DNA of 64,000 nt, taken from Elusimicrobia bacterium GWB2_63_22. GTDB taxonomy: Bacteria > Elusimicrobiota > Elusimicrobia > Elusimicrobiales > UBA9959. The stretch lies in contig MGUA01000009.1 of assembly GCA_001799735.1 (NCBI GenBank), positions 33,315 to 97,314 of the forward strand, written 5' to 3'. Below are positions 19,168 to 27,855 of the stretch, piece by piece. The notes beneath the pieces are model-generated. The model searched no databases and was not told the origin of the DNA. It saw only the letters and a list, made by a program, of their open reading frames with translations. The position numbers and the translations under genes were made by a program. The first letter of the stretch is position 1. Each line of letters begins with the position of its first letter.

Positions 19168-20150
19168 ACCCTGCCCTGAAGGCCGCACTCCTGGCCGCGC
19201 TGTTAGGCGCGGTGCCGGGCTGCGGTCCCAAGGCCCCCGAGCTGCCGGCCCTCAACCGGCTGGAGTCTTACAGTTTCGATCCCGCCTCTCCCCTGGAAAC
19301 CAGGATAAAACTCATTCCCGCGCCCGTGCTGGATTCTTTCCGGGCTTTGGACAGCCGCCCGGACTACGCCGGCTACGAACCTTCCGCCGCTGACCGCGCG
19401 CTGGTTATGGATTACTTGCGCCTGCTGCCGCCCGCCTATGAAAAAACTTTCAAGCAGCGCTGTCTGGGCGTCTACTTTGTGCCCGACATGGTGGGCTACG
19501 GCCTGGCCGACTGGGTGGCCGGGCCCGGCGGGACCGTCTATTTCCAGCTCATCCTTAACGCGGCCGTCCTGAAAGAAAGCCTCTCCGAAACCCTGACGAA
19601 CAGGGAGAAGACCTGTTTTATCCCGAGGGCCGGCTGGTCTGTGCGGGTCGACGCCGGCACCGGCTACAAGGGACTGCTCTACGCTCTCGCGCATGAGGGC
19701 GGCCACGGCCTGGACTACGCGGCTGGCCTGACCCCTTATACCGACGACACTATGCCCGCCTACTACAGGCCGCGCCGGCCGCTCTCCGGCGGCCTTTTCC
19801 CGCTGCGCTGGGCGGATTATGCCAAGCCCCGCCCCGAGTTCTCCTTCCCCGGCCGGGACCAGGTTACCTTTTACGGCTTCGGCGGCGGGCCCAAGCTGGA
19901 TATCGGAGGGGCCGCCGACTTGTACCGGGGCATGCTGGGAGCGGGCTTTGTTTCGCTTTACGCCTCCAAGAGCTGGGCTGAAACGCTGGCCGACACGGCA
20001 ACCTTCGGCGCGCTGGCCGGCCTGGGGCAGCCGTACCGGATAACGGTTGCCGGCCCGGGCGGCAGGCAGGAAGTTTTCGAGCCGATGAAAAGCCCGGCGG
20101 CCCGGCAGGCCGCCGAAGTTATGGAACTGCTGGGGAAGATAAAAATATGA
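19164..20150 (+). CDS. Lipoprotein with HExxH motif (putative zinc metallopeptidase)
   Basis: 328 residues. The N-terminus ends in AVPGC at residue 20, a plausible lipobox, so the mature protein should be membrane anchored. H177-E-G-G-H181 in ALAHEGGHGLDY is a zincin signature; the third ligand is not identified. No family name recognised. It is coupled to the U32 gene on one side and to the YaeQ-like gene on the other by 4-nt ATGA overlaps. It could be a cell-wall or peptide hydrolase, but nothing in the sequence fixes the substrate. Confidence 0.7.
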   Translation: MNPALKAALLAALLGAVPGCGPKAPELPALNRLESYSFDPASPLETRIKLIPAPVLDSFRALDSRPDYAGYEPSAADRALVMDYLRLLPPAYEKTFKQRCLGVYFVPDMVGYGLADWVAGPGGTVYFQLILNAAVLKESLSETLTNREKTCFIPRAGWSVRVDAGTGYKGLLYALAHEGGHGLDYAAGLTPYTDDTMPAYYRPRRPLSGGLFPLRWADYAKPRPEFSFPGRDQVTFYGFGGGPKLDIGGAADLYRGMLGAGFVSLYASKSWAETLADTATFGALAGLGQPYRITVAGPGGRQEVFEPMKSPAARQAAEVMELLGKIKI

Positions 20151-20668
20151 CGCTTCGCTGCGAACTCAACATCAATGGCGGCAGCCGCCGCGTGATCATA
20201 GTGGGCAACGACGAAGAGACCCACGAGCACCTGGCCCTGCGCCTGACCGCGGCCATCCTCTTCTTCGACAAGGAACCCTGCGAGCCCGGGCCCAACGACC
20301 CGGTGCTGGCGGATATCGGTTTTGTGCCCGACCTGCTGGTGCCGGACGGCGTCGGCGGGGTGGCCGTCTGGGTGGAATGCGGCAACGTGGCCGAGAACAA
20401 ACTCGCCAAGGTCGCCCGCCGCATAAAAGAAGGGCGGCTGGTGCTGCTTAAAGAGGACGAACATGGCGGCCGCCGCCAGCGCGGGGTGGTGGATAAAGAA
20501 GTGCGCAATGGCGAGTGGGTGGAGGTCTGGGCCTGGCCCAGGGCCGAGTTCGCCCGCTGGAACGCCGCCATAAAAGAGACCAACTACGTTTACGGCGAGG
20601 CCTCCGGGCAGAGCCTCAACCTGGTGCTCAACGACACGGCTTTCAGCGTGGACCTGGTCTCCTGCTAG
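20147..20668 (+). CDS. YaeQ-like protein (PD-(D/E)XK nuclease fold)
   Basis: 173 residues, about the usual YaeQ size (about 180). Matching blocks: ETHEHLALRLTAAILFF, then PDLLV with WVECGNVAENKLAKVARR, corresponding to the family's D...(I)ELG core, and a C-terminal LNLVLNDTAFSVDL strand. The family has a PD-(D/E)XK-like fold with unclear function. Last gene of the clpC-led set; its start overlaps the previous stop (ATGA). Confidence 0.68.
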   Translation: MTLRCELNINGGSRRVIIVGNDEETHEHLALRLTAAILFFDKEPCEPGPNDPVLADIGFVPDLLVPDGVGGVAVWVECGNVAENKLAKVARRIKEGRLVLLKEDEHGGRRQRGVVDKEVRNGEWVEVWAWPRAEFARWNAAIKETNYVYGEASGQSLNLVLNDTAFSVDLVSC

Positions 20669-20709
20669 GCCTAGGTCCAAGGGGCAGGCGCGGGGGGGAC
20701 TTCAGGCAC

Positions 20710-20738
20710 TTGGCGGGCCGGCGCGGGGCCTGTATACT
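20710..20738 (+). promoter_or_regulatory. Promoter of the alpha-amylase gene
   Basis: -35 TTGGCG (20710-20715), 17-bp spacer, -10 TATACT (20733-20738). GGAG at 20762-20765 is the ribosome binding site for the ATG at 20772. Confidence 0.65.
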
Positions 20739-20771
20739 ATGATCGTGGAATCTCGTTAAACGGAGAAAACG

Positions 20772-22217
20772 ATGCCGGCGAAAACCTTGCTGCGGCTGCT
20801 GCCTTCCTTTTTGATATTGTTAGCCCCGCTGTCGGCGCTGCGCGCCGCGCCCGCCCTGGACCTGCTTAAGGCCGAGGCCGGCGATCTCAACTTCGCCCTG
20901 CCCGAGCCTGCCGCCGGGCGCCTGGAAAACTCACCGCTCAGCCGGCCCCGCGCCGACTGGTTTAACGCTAAAAAACTTTATTCCGACGCCGTCTTTAAAC
21001 CCGGCAAGCAGCAGCGCGTGGACACCGAACACAGTAAACTCATCCTGCTGCAGGGCTTTCACTGGTACGCCGATAATTACTGGTTCCATCCGCCCCGCGG
21101 CTGGTGGGGCGTGCTGACCGACAAGGCGCCCGAAGTGGGCCGCGCCGGCTTCGACCTGGTCTGGTTCCCGCCGGTCTCCAACGGCAGCTATTATCCCAAA
21201 CAGTGGTACGACCTGGATTCGCAGTGGGGCAAGCGCGAGGACCTGCTGAAGGCCGTGCAGGCCATGCACGCCTCCGGGGTCAAGGTGGTGGCCGATATCG
21301 TGCTCAACCACCGCAACGGCACCAAGGACTGGTACGACTTTACCACCCCCGACTGGCCGAGCACGGTGATCGTGCGCAACGACGAGTGGCAGGGATCGCC
21401 CAAGAGCCTCTACGACGACGAAGGCCAGGGCGACTTCGGCTGCCGCGACCTGGACCACCGCGACCCGCTGGTGCAGAACGATACCAAAATTTTCCTGCGC
21501 TGGCTCAAGAACACCGTGGGCTTCGACGGCTGGCGCTACGACATGGTGAAAGGCTACCCTGGCAGCTACGTCGGCCTGTACGACGCGGCTTCGGCCCCGG
21601 TCTTCTCCGTCGGTGAGTTCTACGACGCCAACCGCCAGCTGCTGGCCAACTGGGTGGACTCCACGGACCGCTCGTCCGACAAGAAGAACGCCTCCACCGT
21701 CTTCGATTTCACCACCAAGTTCAACCTGCTCTCGGCCATAGAGGGAGAGCGCTACGAGCTGATGAACGACGGCGGCCGCCCCTCCGGCATGATAGGCTGG
21801 TGGCCGGCCAAGACGGTCACCTTCGTGGAGAACCACGACACCTCGCCGCGCGACCCGACTTTCCTCCAGACCGCTTCGGCCGAATACAGGACGCAGCGCC
21901 TGATGGGCTACGCCTACATCCTCACGCATCCCGGCATCCCGTCGGTGTTCTGGCCGCATTTTTTCGACTGGGGTTCCGACTACCGCGCCAAGCTGCAGGC
22001 GCTCATGAATGTAAGGAAGGCCGCCGGCCTGCATTCCACCAGCCGCATGGCCATCCTGCAGGCCACCAACGAGCTCTACGCCGCCGTGATAGACGGCGAC
22101 AACAGCCGCGTGGTGGTTAAGATCGGCCGCAACTGGGGCTGGAACCCCGGCGCCGGCTGGACGCTGGCCGCCAGCGGCGAGCGCTACGCCGTGTGGACGC
22201 AGCCGCTGCCGAAATAA
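20772..22217 (+). CDS. Secreted alpha-amylase (GH13)
   Basis: 481 residues. Residues 1-26 are a Sec signal peptide. The GH13 conserved regions are present: VVADIVLNHRNG, GFDGWRYDM with nucleophile D257, SVGEFYD with acid/base E282, and VENHDTSPRD with stabiliser D356. The overall length and a C-terminal beta domain suit an endo-acting alpha-1,4-glucanase. It should degrade starch or glycogen outside the cytoplasm. It has its own promoter and is followed after 9 nt by a secreted HExxH protein, so both are probably on one transcript ending at the 23711-23734 terminator. Confidence 0.93.
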   Translation: MPAKTLLRLLPSFLILLAPLSALRAAPALDLLKAEAGDLNFALPEPAAGRLENSPLSRPRADWFNAKKLYSDAVFKPGKQQRVDTEHSKLILLQGFHWYADNYWFHPPRGWWGVLTDKAPEVGRAGFDLVWFPPVSNGSYYPKQWYDLDSQWGKREDLLKAVQAMHASGVKVVADIVLNHRNGTKDWYDFTTPDWPSTVIVRNDEWQGSPKSLYDDEGQGDFGCRDLDHRDPLVQNDTKIFLRWLKNTVGFDGWRYDMVKGYPGSYVGLYDAASAPVFSVGEFYDANRQLLANWVDSTDRSSDKKNASTVFDFTTKFNLLSAIEGERYELMNDGGRPSGMIGWWPAKTVTFVENHDTSPRDPTFLQTASAEYRTQRLMGYAYILTHPGIPSVFWPHFFDWGSDYRAKLQALMNVRKAAGLHSTSRMAILQATNELYAAVIDGDNSRVVVKIGRNWGWNPGAGWTLAASGERYAVWTQPLPK

Positions 22218-22226
22218 AAACCAAAG

Positions 22227-23687
22227 ATGAAAAAGACCGCCGCTGTCATAACCCTGGTCCTGCTCGCCTCCGCCGCGCAGGCCCAGCGCGTCAACCTCAA
22301 CTCTTCCGCTTTCCACGGCCTCGACCTGGCCGGGATAAAGGCCCTGAAGGCCGATATCCCCGCGCCCGTTTCCGACGTGGAAAAGGCCGGTCCGCGCGTT
22401 GCGCTGCTGTTGAACGCGGACGAGTCCAACCGCCGGGACCCCGTGTGGCCCGGCTACGACGTTTTCGGCCAGCCGGTGCTGCTCTACGAGGCCGGCATCC
22501 GGTCTTTCCTGATAGCGCACCCGAACCCGCCCGCCGGCTACGCGCCCCTCTTTGCCGAGCCCAGGCCGGTCTTCGTGCAGCAGGGCCAGATACCCGGTTT
22601 TAATTTTACTTTCAGCTTTCATTTCCCGCTTAACGGGGTGGACACCTTCGCTTACCGCTATAAGGCGGAGGGCAAACCGGAGCAGGATGTGCGCACCATG
22701 GTGCACGAACGCTTCCATGTCTTCCAGCAGACCGGCTTCAAACCGGCCCGTTACGCCAGGCGTGACAGCGAGCCGGATGGCGAGGACCTGGCCATGGCCG
22801 CCCTGGAGCAGAAAACCCTTAAGAGCGCTCTCGCCGCGGAAGGGACGGAGGCCGCGGCCAGGTTTGTGCGGCAGTTCGCGGCCGTCCGCGAGGAGCGCTA
22901 CGCCCGTTTCCCCGACGCCCGCCTGCCGGAAAGCCGCGAGGAGCGTTTGGAAGGCATGGCCAGATATGTGGACCAGGCCCTGATGCTGCGCGACGGACTG
23001 TCCCCGCAGCCCGGCGGCCAGGCTGCGCTGCTCTCCATGCAGCTGGACTGGTTCCCGGACGTGGACAAAATGGAGAAATCCCGCTACTACGCCACCGGCG
23101 CCGCGCAGGGCCTGCTGCTGGACAGGGCCGGGCGGAGCGACTGGAAGGCGCTGGTAGCCGCCGGAGCTTTCCCTTACGAGGTTATCCGCCAGGCTTTCCC
23201 GCTTACGGACCCGGCGGCCGCGCTGGCCGAGGCCAGGCGCGAGCACGGTTACGCCGCGCTTCTCGCCACGGGCTTGCAGAAAGCTTCAGCTTTCCAGGCC
23301 GCCAAGACCGCGGCTATAGCCGCCTACGAGGCCCTCCCCGGGATAGAATGGTCGGTTCCGACCGGGCGCAATATGGGCTTCAGCGCCGCTTCTCCGGACT
23401 ACCAGTTGAGCGGTACTGAAACCCTGCTGCCCGAGATGTACATGATAGACGCCAAGACGGAGGGCTACGCCCTGAACGTAACTGACCGTCAGGCCGTGCT
23501 GGCCGATATGGCGGTCCGTTTCCACGCGCAGGCCGCCGTCCTGCTGGACGGGCGGGCGTTCACTCCGGCAGACGGGGTATACAGCTTTGAAACGCTGACC
23601 GTGACCGAGACCGGGCTGGACCTGAGGGTTTCCCGTCCCGGCACGCTGACCGTGACAGGCCGGAAGGCGGCGGTCTCTTTGGATTGA
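22227..23687 (+). CDS. Secreted protein with HExxH motif, unknown family
   Basis: 486 residues with a signal peptide (cleavage near AAQA, residue 19). H160-E-R-F-H164 in MVHERFHVFQQ is a zincin signature, and E208 or later acidic residues might supply a third ligand. The C-terminal 100 residues are beta-rich (ETLTVTETGLDLRVS). Family not recognised. Encoded 9 nt after the amylase gene. Confidence 0.65.
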   Translation: MKKTAAVITLVLLASAAQAQRVNLNSSAFHGLDLAGIKALKADIPAPVSDVEKAGPRVALLLNADESNRRDPVWPGYDVFGQPVLLYEAGIRSFLIAHPNPPAGYAPLFAEPRPVFVQQGQIPGFNFTFSFHFPLNGVDTFAYRYKAEGKPEQDVRTMVHERFHVFQQTGFKPARYARRDSEPDGEDLAMAALEQKTLKSALAAEGTEAAARFVRQFAAVREERYARFPDARLPESREERLEGMARYVDQALMLRDGLSPQPGGQAALLSMQLDWFPDVDKMEKSRYYATGAAQGLLLDRAGRSDWKALVAAGAFPYEVIRQAFPLTDPAAALAEARREHGYAALLATGLQKASAFQAAKTAAIAAYEALPGIEWSVPTGRNMGFSAASPDYQLSGTETLLPEMYMIDAKTEGYALNVTDRQAVLADMAVRFHAQAAVLLDGRAFTPADGVYSFETLTVTETGLDLRVSRPGTLTVTGRKAAVSLD

Positions 23688-23710
23688 AAAAGTAAGACGC
23701 AGCGGCAGTA

Positions 23711-23734
23711 AGGCCGGGGAGGGTTCCCCGGCCT
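23711..23734. terminator. Terminator between convergent genes
   Basis: Perfect 10-bp stem AGGCCGGGGA / TCCCCGGCCT with loop GGGT, followed by a T-rich stretch. It ends the amylase transcript; the stop codon of the minus-strand MFS gene overlaps its distal edge. Confidence 0.75.
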
Positions 23735-24992
23735 ATTCTATTTCTTCTTTGATGGCCGTCGGGGTGACGGCTTTTTTGCTGTCCTCTTTTAGGAACTTGC
23801 GAGACAGCAGCAGGGTGGCCGCCGAGTAGCAGGTGATGGTGATGAGGAAAGGCAGGGTGAAGCCGAAGTCCATCTGCAGGCGGCCGCTGAGGCGGGCGGC
23901 CAGGGCGTTGGAGAGGTTCCAGCCGGCGGTGTAGAGGGCGCTGGCGGCCTGGTGCTGGGCGGGGGGGAAATGGCCCAGCATGAAAACGCTGTACACCGGC
24001 CAGCTGGCGTTCATCAGCATAGTGCGGGCGAAGGCGGCCAGTACTGTGGGCAGCAGGAAGCCGGAGAAGCCCATGGTGGCGAGGAAAGGTATGGAGAGCG
24101 ACTGGAACATTATCATGGCCCGCACGCGGCCTACCCGCGTTACCAGCCAGGGGCCTATCAGCCCGCCGGCGGCCATGGCCAGCGGCATGAGCGACATGAA
24201 AAAGCCCAGGCTGCCTATGCCGAGGTCGAACCCGGACTTGAAGAAGATGTTGAGGTAGGGCATGATCATGCCGGCGCCGAAAGAGATGATGAGCTGGGGG
24301 GCCAGCACCAGCAGGGCCGGGCCGAGGGCCAGGGCGGAGAAGGCGGCGCTGCCCGACCGGTCGGCCGGGGCGGCGGGTTCTTTAATTTTCAGGGCAGGGA
24401 CTACGGCGGCCAGCAGCAGGGCGCAGGCGGCCAACAGGGTCACCCGGTAGGCCCCGGCGCCCTCGTGGCCGGAGAAGAGGGAAACCGCCCAGATGGCGCT
24501 CAGCCAGCCCGAGGCGAGGCTGCCGGCAAAGCCCGCGGTCATGGAGGCCGCGAACTGGAAGCTGAACAGGTGCTGGCGCTCTTTCTCCGAGGAGCTGCGG
24601 GCCATCAGCGGCATGGCGGTAATGGCGAACAGGGCCGCCGCCGCGCCGCCGACGAAAGCGAACAGCATCAGCATGCTGCGGCCCGGGAAGAAGGCCATGC
24701 CGGCCATGGAGGCGAAGCTGAGCAGCAGCGAGGCGATAAGCGTCCGCCTGGCCGGGAAGGCGGCGCAGAAGACCGCCAGCGGAATGGCCAGGGCCGCCAC
24801 GGTGAGGCTGGGAATGGCGCCGAGTATGCCGAGAAAGTCGCGGGTGTAGCCGAGGTCGAGGATGTAGAGGTTGAAGACCAGGCTGAAGACGCTCTGCGCG
24901 AAGGACATCAGGAAAGTAAGCAGCAAAAAACGCCTGGCGTTGGGACTAAAATCCCTGAGCACCGCGGTGTAGTTTTTAAAAATATCTCTCAT
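23733..24992 (-). CDS. MFS transporter
   Basis: About 419 residues from ATG 24992; an in-frame TTG 60 nt upstream lies at the edge of a palindromic element and is less likely. Around 12 hydrophobic helices are visible, with a cytoplasmic loop of typical MFS composition between helices 2 and 3 (PARRT) and a central loop (KIKEPAAPADRSGS). The substrate cannot be told. No clear ribosome binding site precedes the start. It lies downstream of the ChaN-like gene on the same strand, separated by the nested palindrome 25038-25148. Confidence 0.85.
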   Translation of the reverse strand: MRDIFKNYTAVLRDFSPNARRFLLLTFLMSFAQSVFSLVFNLYILDLGYTRDFLGILGAIPSLTVAALAIPLAVFCAAFPARRTLIASLLLSFASMAGMAFFPGRSMLMLFAFVGGAAAALFAITAMPLMARSSSEKERQHLFSFQFAASMTAGFAGSLASGWLSAIWAVSLFSGHEGAGAYRVTLLAACALLLAAVVPALKIKEPAAPADRSGSAAFSALALGPALLVLAPQLIISFGAGMIMPYLNIFFKSGFDLGIGSLGFFMSLMPLAMAAGGLIGPWLVTRVGRVRAMIMFQSLSIPFLATMGFSGFLLPTVLAAFARTMLMNASWPVYSVFMLGHFPPAQHQAASALYTAGWNLSNALAARLSGRLQMDFGFTLPFLITITCYSAATLLLSRKFLKEDSKKAVTPTAIKEEIE

Positions 24993-25037
24993 GGTCTGGC
25001 GAACGGCTTTGGACACTTCGGTTGCAGGTGGGGCCGC

Positions 25038-25148
25038 GGGATTCCCCCGCAAACCCTTTGGGGAAGGGGGGGCCCCGCTTAATTTCCCGCGGGGGGGAAA
25101 CCGCGCAACGGTTTCCCTGCGGCAAGCCAGGGTTTGCGGGGGAATCCC
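25038..25148. repeat. Nested palindrome: 20-bp outer stem with inner hairpins
   Basis: Outer arms 25038-25057 (GGGATTCCCCCGCAAACCCT) and 25129-25148 are perfect complements. Inside, GGGAAACCG / CGGTTTCCC (25095-25103, 25109-25117) forms a perfect 9-bp hairpin, and a G/C-rich segment (about 25060-25088) can form a weaker one. The architecture matches the element at 13136-13267, though the sequence does not. Confidence 0.7.
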
Positions 25149-25171
25149 ACGGGCACACCCTTAGCGTGTGA

Positions 25172-26179
25172 TTACTTTGAGGCTGGCGCGGTGGAAACAG
25201 CTACTTCCGGTTCGGGCTTGGGCGCGTGGTTGATGTACCAGATGTAGTTGGCCAGGTCCTTGTGCTCCTTGGGCATGGTCTCGGGGCACTTCTCCGCGTG
25301 CTCGGTGTAGAAAGAGGCCTGGCGCACGCCTTTAACCCGCGACTTGACCGAGGCCGGGATAGCGGCGTTGTGCAGAATGTGGCCGTTGCCCGCGATGACC
25401 AGCACCGAGTAGCCCGGGTTGGCGTTCAGGAACTCGGCCACCCTCGCGCCCATGCCCTCGTTCCACGCCGCCATGGAGGCCAGGTAGTTCTCAAGCGTGA
25501 ACAACTTGGCCATGGGGGAATCCCCGTGGCCGGCGAAAGTGGCTTTAAGGTACTCGTTATATTTTTTATGCTGGGTTATCTCCACCTTCTCCGGCAGGAA
25601 GGACTTCTCCTCCGGGGTCAGGCTCTCCAGGCCGGTGCGGGCGATCTTGCCTACCACCTTCTTGGGCACGTTCAGGGCCAGGGCGCGCAGCTTGTTCTGC
25701 ACTATAAAGTCGAGCAGCGGCTTGTACATGTTGAAGTCGAAGCCCCATTCCTTCTTCCAGTCCGCCTTCGCCAGGAATTCTTCCTCGGTAAGCCGGCCTT
25801 CGGCGTACTCGTTGAGCACCGCCTGCAGCGGCTGGCTGAGCATCTCGAAACCGACGGCGATCTTGGAGCCGCGGGCGATGCGCATGGCCTTGAGTGCCTC
25901 GAACTGGGCCAGGTGATCCAGGGGCTGGTCGTGGGTTTCGCCCACGTAGACCACGTCGTTCTTCCAGACCACGGACTTGAAGGAGGCCTCGCCCTGCTGG
26001 GGCTTGCCGGACTGGCCGCCAAAGAGGCAGAAGTTGGGCGTGGTGGTGGTAAGCACTATGGGCGCGTCAGCCGCGGCCGGCGCCTTTCTCTTTTCCACGT
26101 TAGCCTCGGGCTTCTTTACCGCGGCGGCCCAGGCGTTGAGGGGGAGCAGAAATATGAAGGAAAAGACTAAAGTTTTCAT
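25172..26179 (-). CDS. ChaN-like secreted haem-binding-fold protein (DUF399)
   Basis: 335 residues with a signal peptide (LVFSFIFLLPLNAWAAA). VVYVGETHDQPLDHLAQ and KIAVGFEMLSQPLQ are the signature blocks of the ChaN/Cofac_haem_bdg family, and VLVIAGNGHILHNAAIP is the third. Campylobacter ChaN binds haem and is linked to iron uptake, while the wider Tiki/TraB-like superfamily includes proteases, so function is open. No ribosome binding site precedes the ATG; a TATAAT box lies exactly 6 nt upstream, suggesting a leaderless mRNA. Confidence 0.78.
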   Translation of the reverse strand: MKTLVFSFIFLLPLNAWAAAVKKPEANVEKRKAPAAADAPIVLTTTTPNFCLFGGQSGKPQQGEASFKSVVWKNDVVYVGETHDQPLDHLAQFEALKAMRIARGSKIAVGFEMLSQPLQAVLNEYAEGRLTEEEFLAKADWKKEWGFDFNMYKPLLDFIVQNKLRALALNVPKKVVGKIARTGLESLTPEEKSFLPEKVEITQHKKYNEYLKATFAGHGDSPMAKLFTLENYLASMAAWNEGMGARVAEFLNANPGYSVLVIAGNGHILHNAAIPASVKSRVKGVRQASFYTEHAEKCPETMPKEHKDLANYIWYINHAPKPEPEVAVSTAPASK

Positions 26180-26185
26180 ATTTTT

Positions 26186-26191
26186 ATTATA
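26186..26191 (-). promoter_or_regulatory. TATAAT box 6 nt before the ChaN-like ATG (leaderless candidate)
   Basis: Consensus -10 in an AT-only stretch, followed by exactly six bases before the ATG at 26179. No Shine-Dalgarno fits in the gap and no good -35 is visible. Confidence 0.55.
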
Positions 26192-26232
26192 TTAAATTTA
26201 ACAACCCGGCCCGGGAAACCCGGGGGGACTTA

Positions 26233-26252
26233 AGGCCCAGACGCGGCTGGGC
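26233..26252. repeat. GGCCCAG hairpin
   Basis: GGCCCAG-ACGCGG-CTGGGCC, related to the palindrome at 10327-10346. It lies between the divergent ChaN-like and protease genes. Confidence 0.4.
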
Positions 26253-26309
26253 CCTATAGGCGTTGCGCTTTGGGCTGGCGGGGGCTATAACATTGTTGAA
26301 GGCGGCTAT

Positions 26310-27308
26310 ATGAAAAACTTCAACCTGATACTCACCGCGCTCCTGGCCCTCCCGGCCTCGTCATCCGCCCAGTTCGGCGATTTAGACGAGAAGGTGATCT
26401 ACGGCCTCGACAGCCGCAAAGAGTATTTTCAGGTTCAGCCCGAGATCCGGGTCCTGGCGGATTCCGTCGCCTCCCTCTGGTCCGAGAACGACCTGGAAGC
26501 CCTGCCCAACGGCAGCTTCCGCCTGACGGCCGGCAAGTTCTCCGAGATGAACGTCAACGGCGGCAAGGTCTGCGCCAACGAACCCTACCGCGACCAGCCC
26601 GCCGGCGCCGGCTGCTCCGCCTCCCTGGTGGGCGAGGACCTGCTGCTGACCGCTGGCCACTGCGTGTCCAGCCAGGCCCAGTGCGACAGGCTCCGCATAG
26701 TTTTCGGCTTCAACATCTCCGTCATAGGCGGGGAGGCGCCGACCACTTTCCCGGCCTCGGACGTCTTCTTCTGCAAGGAGATTGTGAAGAGCGCCTTTGA
26801 ATCCAGCGACGGCGAAATGGCCACCGACAGGGATTTCTCGGTAATCCGCCTCAAGCGCAAGGTAGAGGGCCGCAGCCCCCTGCGCCTCAACCGGGCCGGC
26901 GGCCTGGCCAAGAACGACCCCGTTTTCGTCATCGGCCACCCGATGGGCCTGCCGGTCAAGATAGCCGACGACGCCACGGTGGTGAAACTGGACGAGAAGG
27001 CCCTGTTCTTCGAGGCCAACCTGGACACCTACGGCCGCAATTCCGGCTCCCCGGTCTTCAACGGGCGCACCAACCTTATAGAAGGCGTGCTGGTGCGCGG
27101 CAACAAAGATTTCAACCGCAGCCCCGAGGGCTGCATGCTCTCCAACGTGGTGCCGCAGAACATAGACGACGGCGAGGACGTCACCAAGACCTCGGTGTTC
27201 GCCGAATTCGTCACCCCCACGGCCGAGGAGGCCGCCGCCGGCCCCGTGCCGGTGGATTCCAGCTCCATAACGGTAGCCCCCTCCGGCAGGTCCTTCTCCT
27301 TCGACTGA
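26310..27308 (+). CDS. Secreted trypsin-like serine protease
   Basis: 332 residues, signal peptide about 1-20. Catalytic triad visible: H117 in LTAGHC, D175 in RDFSVIRL, S245 in GRNSGSPV. Cysteines around residues 81-160 (CANEP, GCSASL, HCVSS, QCDRL, FFCKE) suggest disulfides. It is a clear paralogue of the protease at 54826-55773: the segments KVIYG, VIGHP.GLP, ANLDTYG.NSGS and GEDVTK match. It should act outside the cytoplasm. It ends at a strong terminator, and a degenerate copy of its last codons and terminator recurs at 29005-29064. Confidence 0.9.
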   Translation: MKNFNLILTALLALPASSSAQFGDLDEKVIYGLDSRKEYFQVQPEIRVLADSVASLWSENDLEALPNGSFRLTAGKFSEMNVNGGKVCANEPYRDQPAGAGCSASLVGEDLLLTAGHCVSSQAQCDRLRIVFGFNISVIGGEAPTTFPASDVFFCKEIVKSAFESSDGEMATDRDFSVIRLKRKVEGRSPLRLNRAGGLAKNDPVFVIGHPMGLPVKIADDATVVKLDEKALFFEANLDTYGRNSGSPVFNGRTNLIEGVLVRGNKDFNRSPEGCMLSNVVPQNIDDGEDVTKTSVFAEFVTPTAEEAAAGPVPVDSSSITVAPSGRSFSFD

Positions 27309-27354
27309 CCCCCGCGCCAGCCGCGCAGGACGGGCCGCGAAAGCGGCCCGTCTT
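27296..27354 (+). repeat. Left copy of gene-end/terminator direct repeat (case 1)
   Basis: Comprises the last codons and stop of the protease gene (CTCCTTCGACTGA) plus its terminator. It recurs at 29005-29064 with only a few differences. Confidence 0.8.
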
Positions 27355-27355
27355 C
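27329..27355 (+). terminator. Terminator of the trypsin-like protease gene
   Basis: Perfect 10-bp stem GACGGGCCGC / GCGGCCCGTC closed by a GAAA tetraloop, 20 nt after the stop. The T-run is short (TCTT). Confidence 0.7.
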
Positions 27356-27503
27356 AGTGCGTAGCGGCTGCCCCTTCCCGACACGCCCTTGACGGGTTGG
27401 CCTGCTATACTATTTTCCACGGCAGTATGTTCACGGGGGGGGGCGAAACGTGGCCCGCCCGAAGAAGATTGCCAGCTTAACCCGCTAGCGGACCAATACG
27501 ACT

Positions 27504-27660
27504 CAATAGACCCGCCCTCGCCTGAAGATTAACCCTGCTACTCACCAGCCCGGCGCCCCGCCGGGCGGAAATAACCTGCCCGAATTTTCAAAAAATCGGC
27601 CGGTTTTTAGTATTATAAATAAAACGGGTGGCGCTCACGCGAAAATTTTAAAAAAACGCG
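27504..27660 (+). repeat. Dispersed 157-bp repeat, copy R1
   Basis: Nearly identical to R2 at 28845-29001 and related to the window start. Contains a CCCGGCG-CCCC-CGCCGGG hairpin, a CGGCCGG core between A- and T-runs, and a TATTATAA segment (27611-27618). R1 and R2 are in direct orientation around the AT-rich gene. Confidence 0.88.
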
Positions 27661-27730
27661 CCCGGGGAAGGAAAAAAAGCAGGGGGGAACTGCCGGTAAC
27701 CGCGCTCATGTCGCCTACAGTTAGTCAAAG

Positions 27731-27819
27731 AGGGACGCTGCTTCCTGGCTTCCTAACTCAATTTACCGGGGCATCACGGTTCGGTCGGAAAAGATAGGAA
27801 GATAGGAAGCAGCGTCCCT
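27731..27819. repeat. REP-like hairpin element E1
   Basis: Arms AGGGACGCTGCTTCCT (27731-27746) and its exact complement (27804-27819). The arm continues as a doublet, CTTCCT-NN-CTTCCT, on both sides. Similar to E2-E4 elsewhere in the window. Confidence 0.8.
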
Positions 27820-27829
27820 TGATACTATT

Positions 27830-27855
27830 ACAGGGTACGCTGATTCCTGATTCTT
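27830..27855. repeat. Half REP-like element
   Basis: Left arm only: AGGGTACGCTG followed by GATTCCTGATTCTT. The expected complementary arm is missing; only AATTAGGAAT (about 27880) hints at it. The AT-rich gene begins shortly after. Confidence 0.5.

Noticed and set aside
17371..19188. 605-codon minus-strand frame opposite the U32 gene
   Set aside because: Same reason: mirrors the U32 coding frame, no ribosome binding site or recognisable domain.
20931..23246. 771-codon minus-strand frame opposite amylase and the HExxH gene
   Set aside because: Spans two well-supported genes on the other strand; composition is that of a GC-driven shadow.
27504..27660. Repeat R1/R2 as a tRNA or CRISPR-like unit
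   Set aside because: No cloverleaf or TPsiC-like arm, and only three spaced copies without regular spacers.
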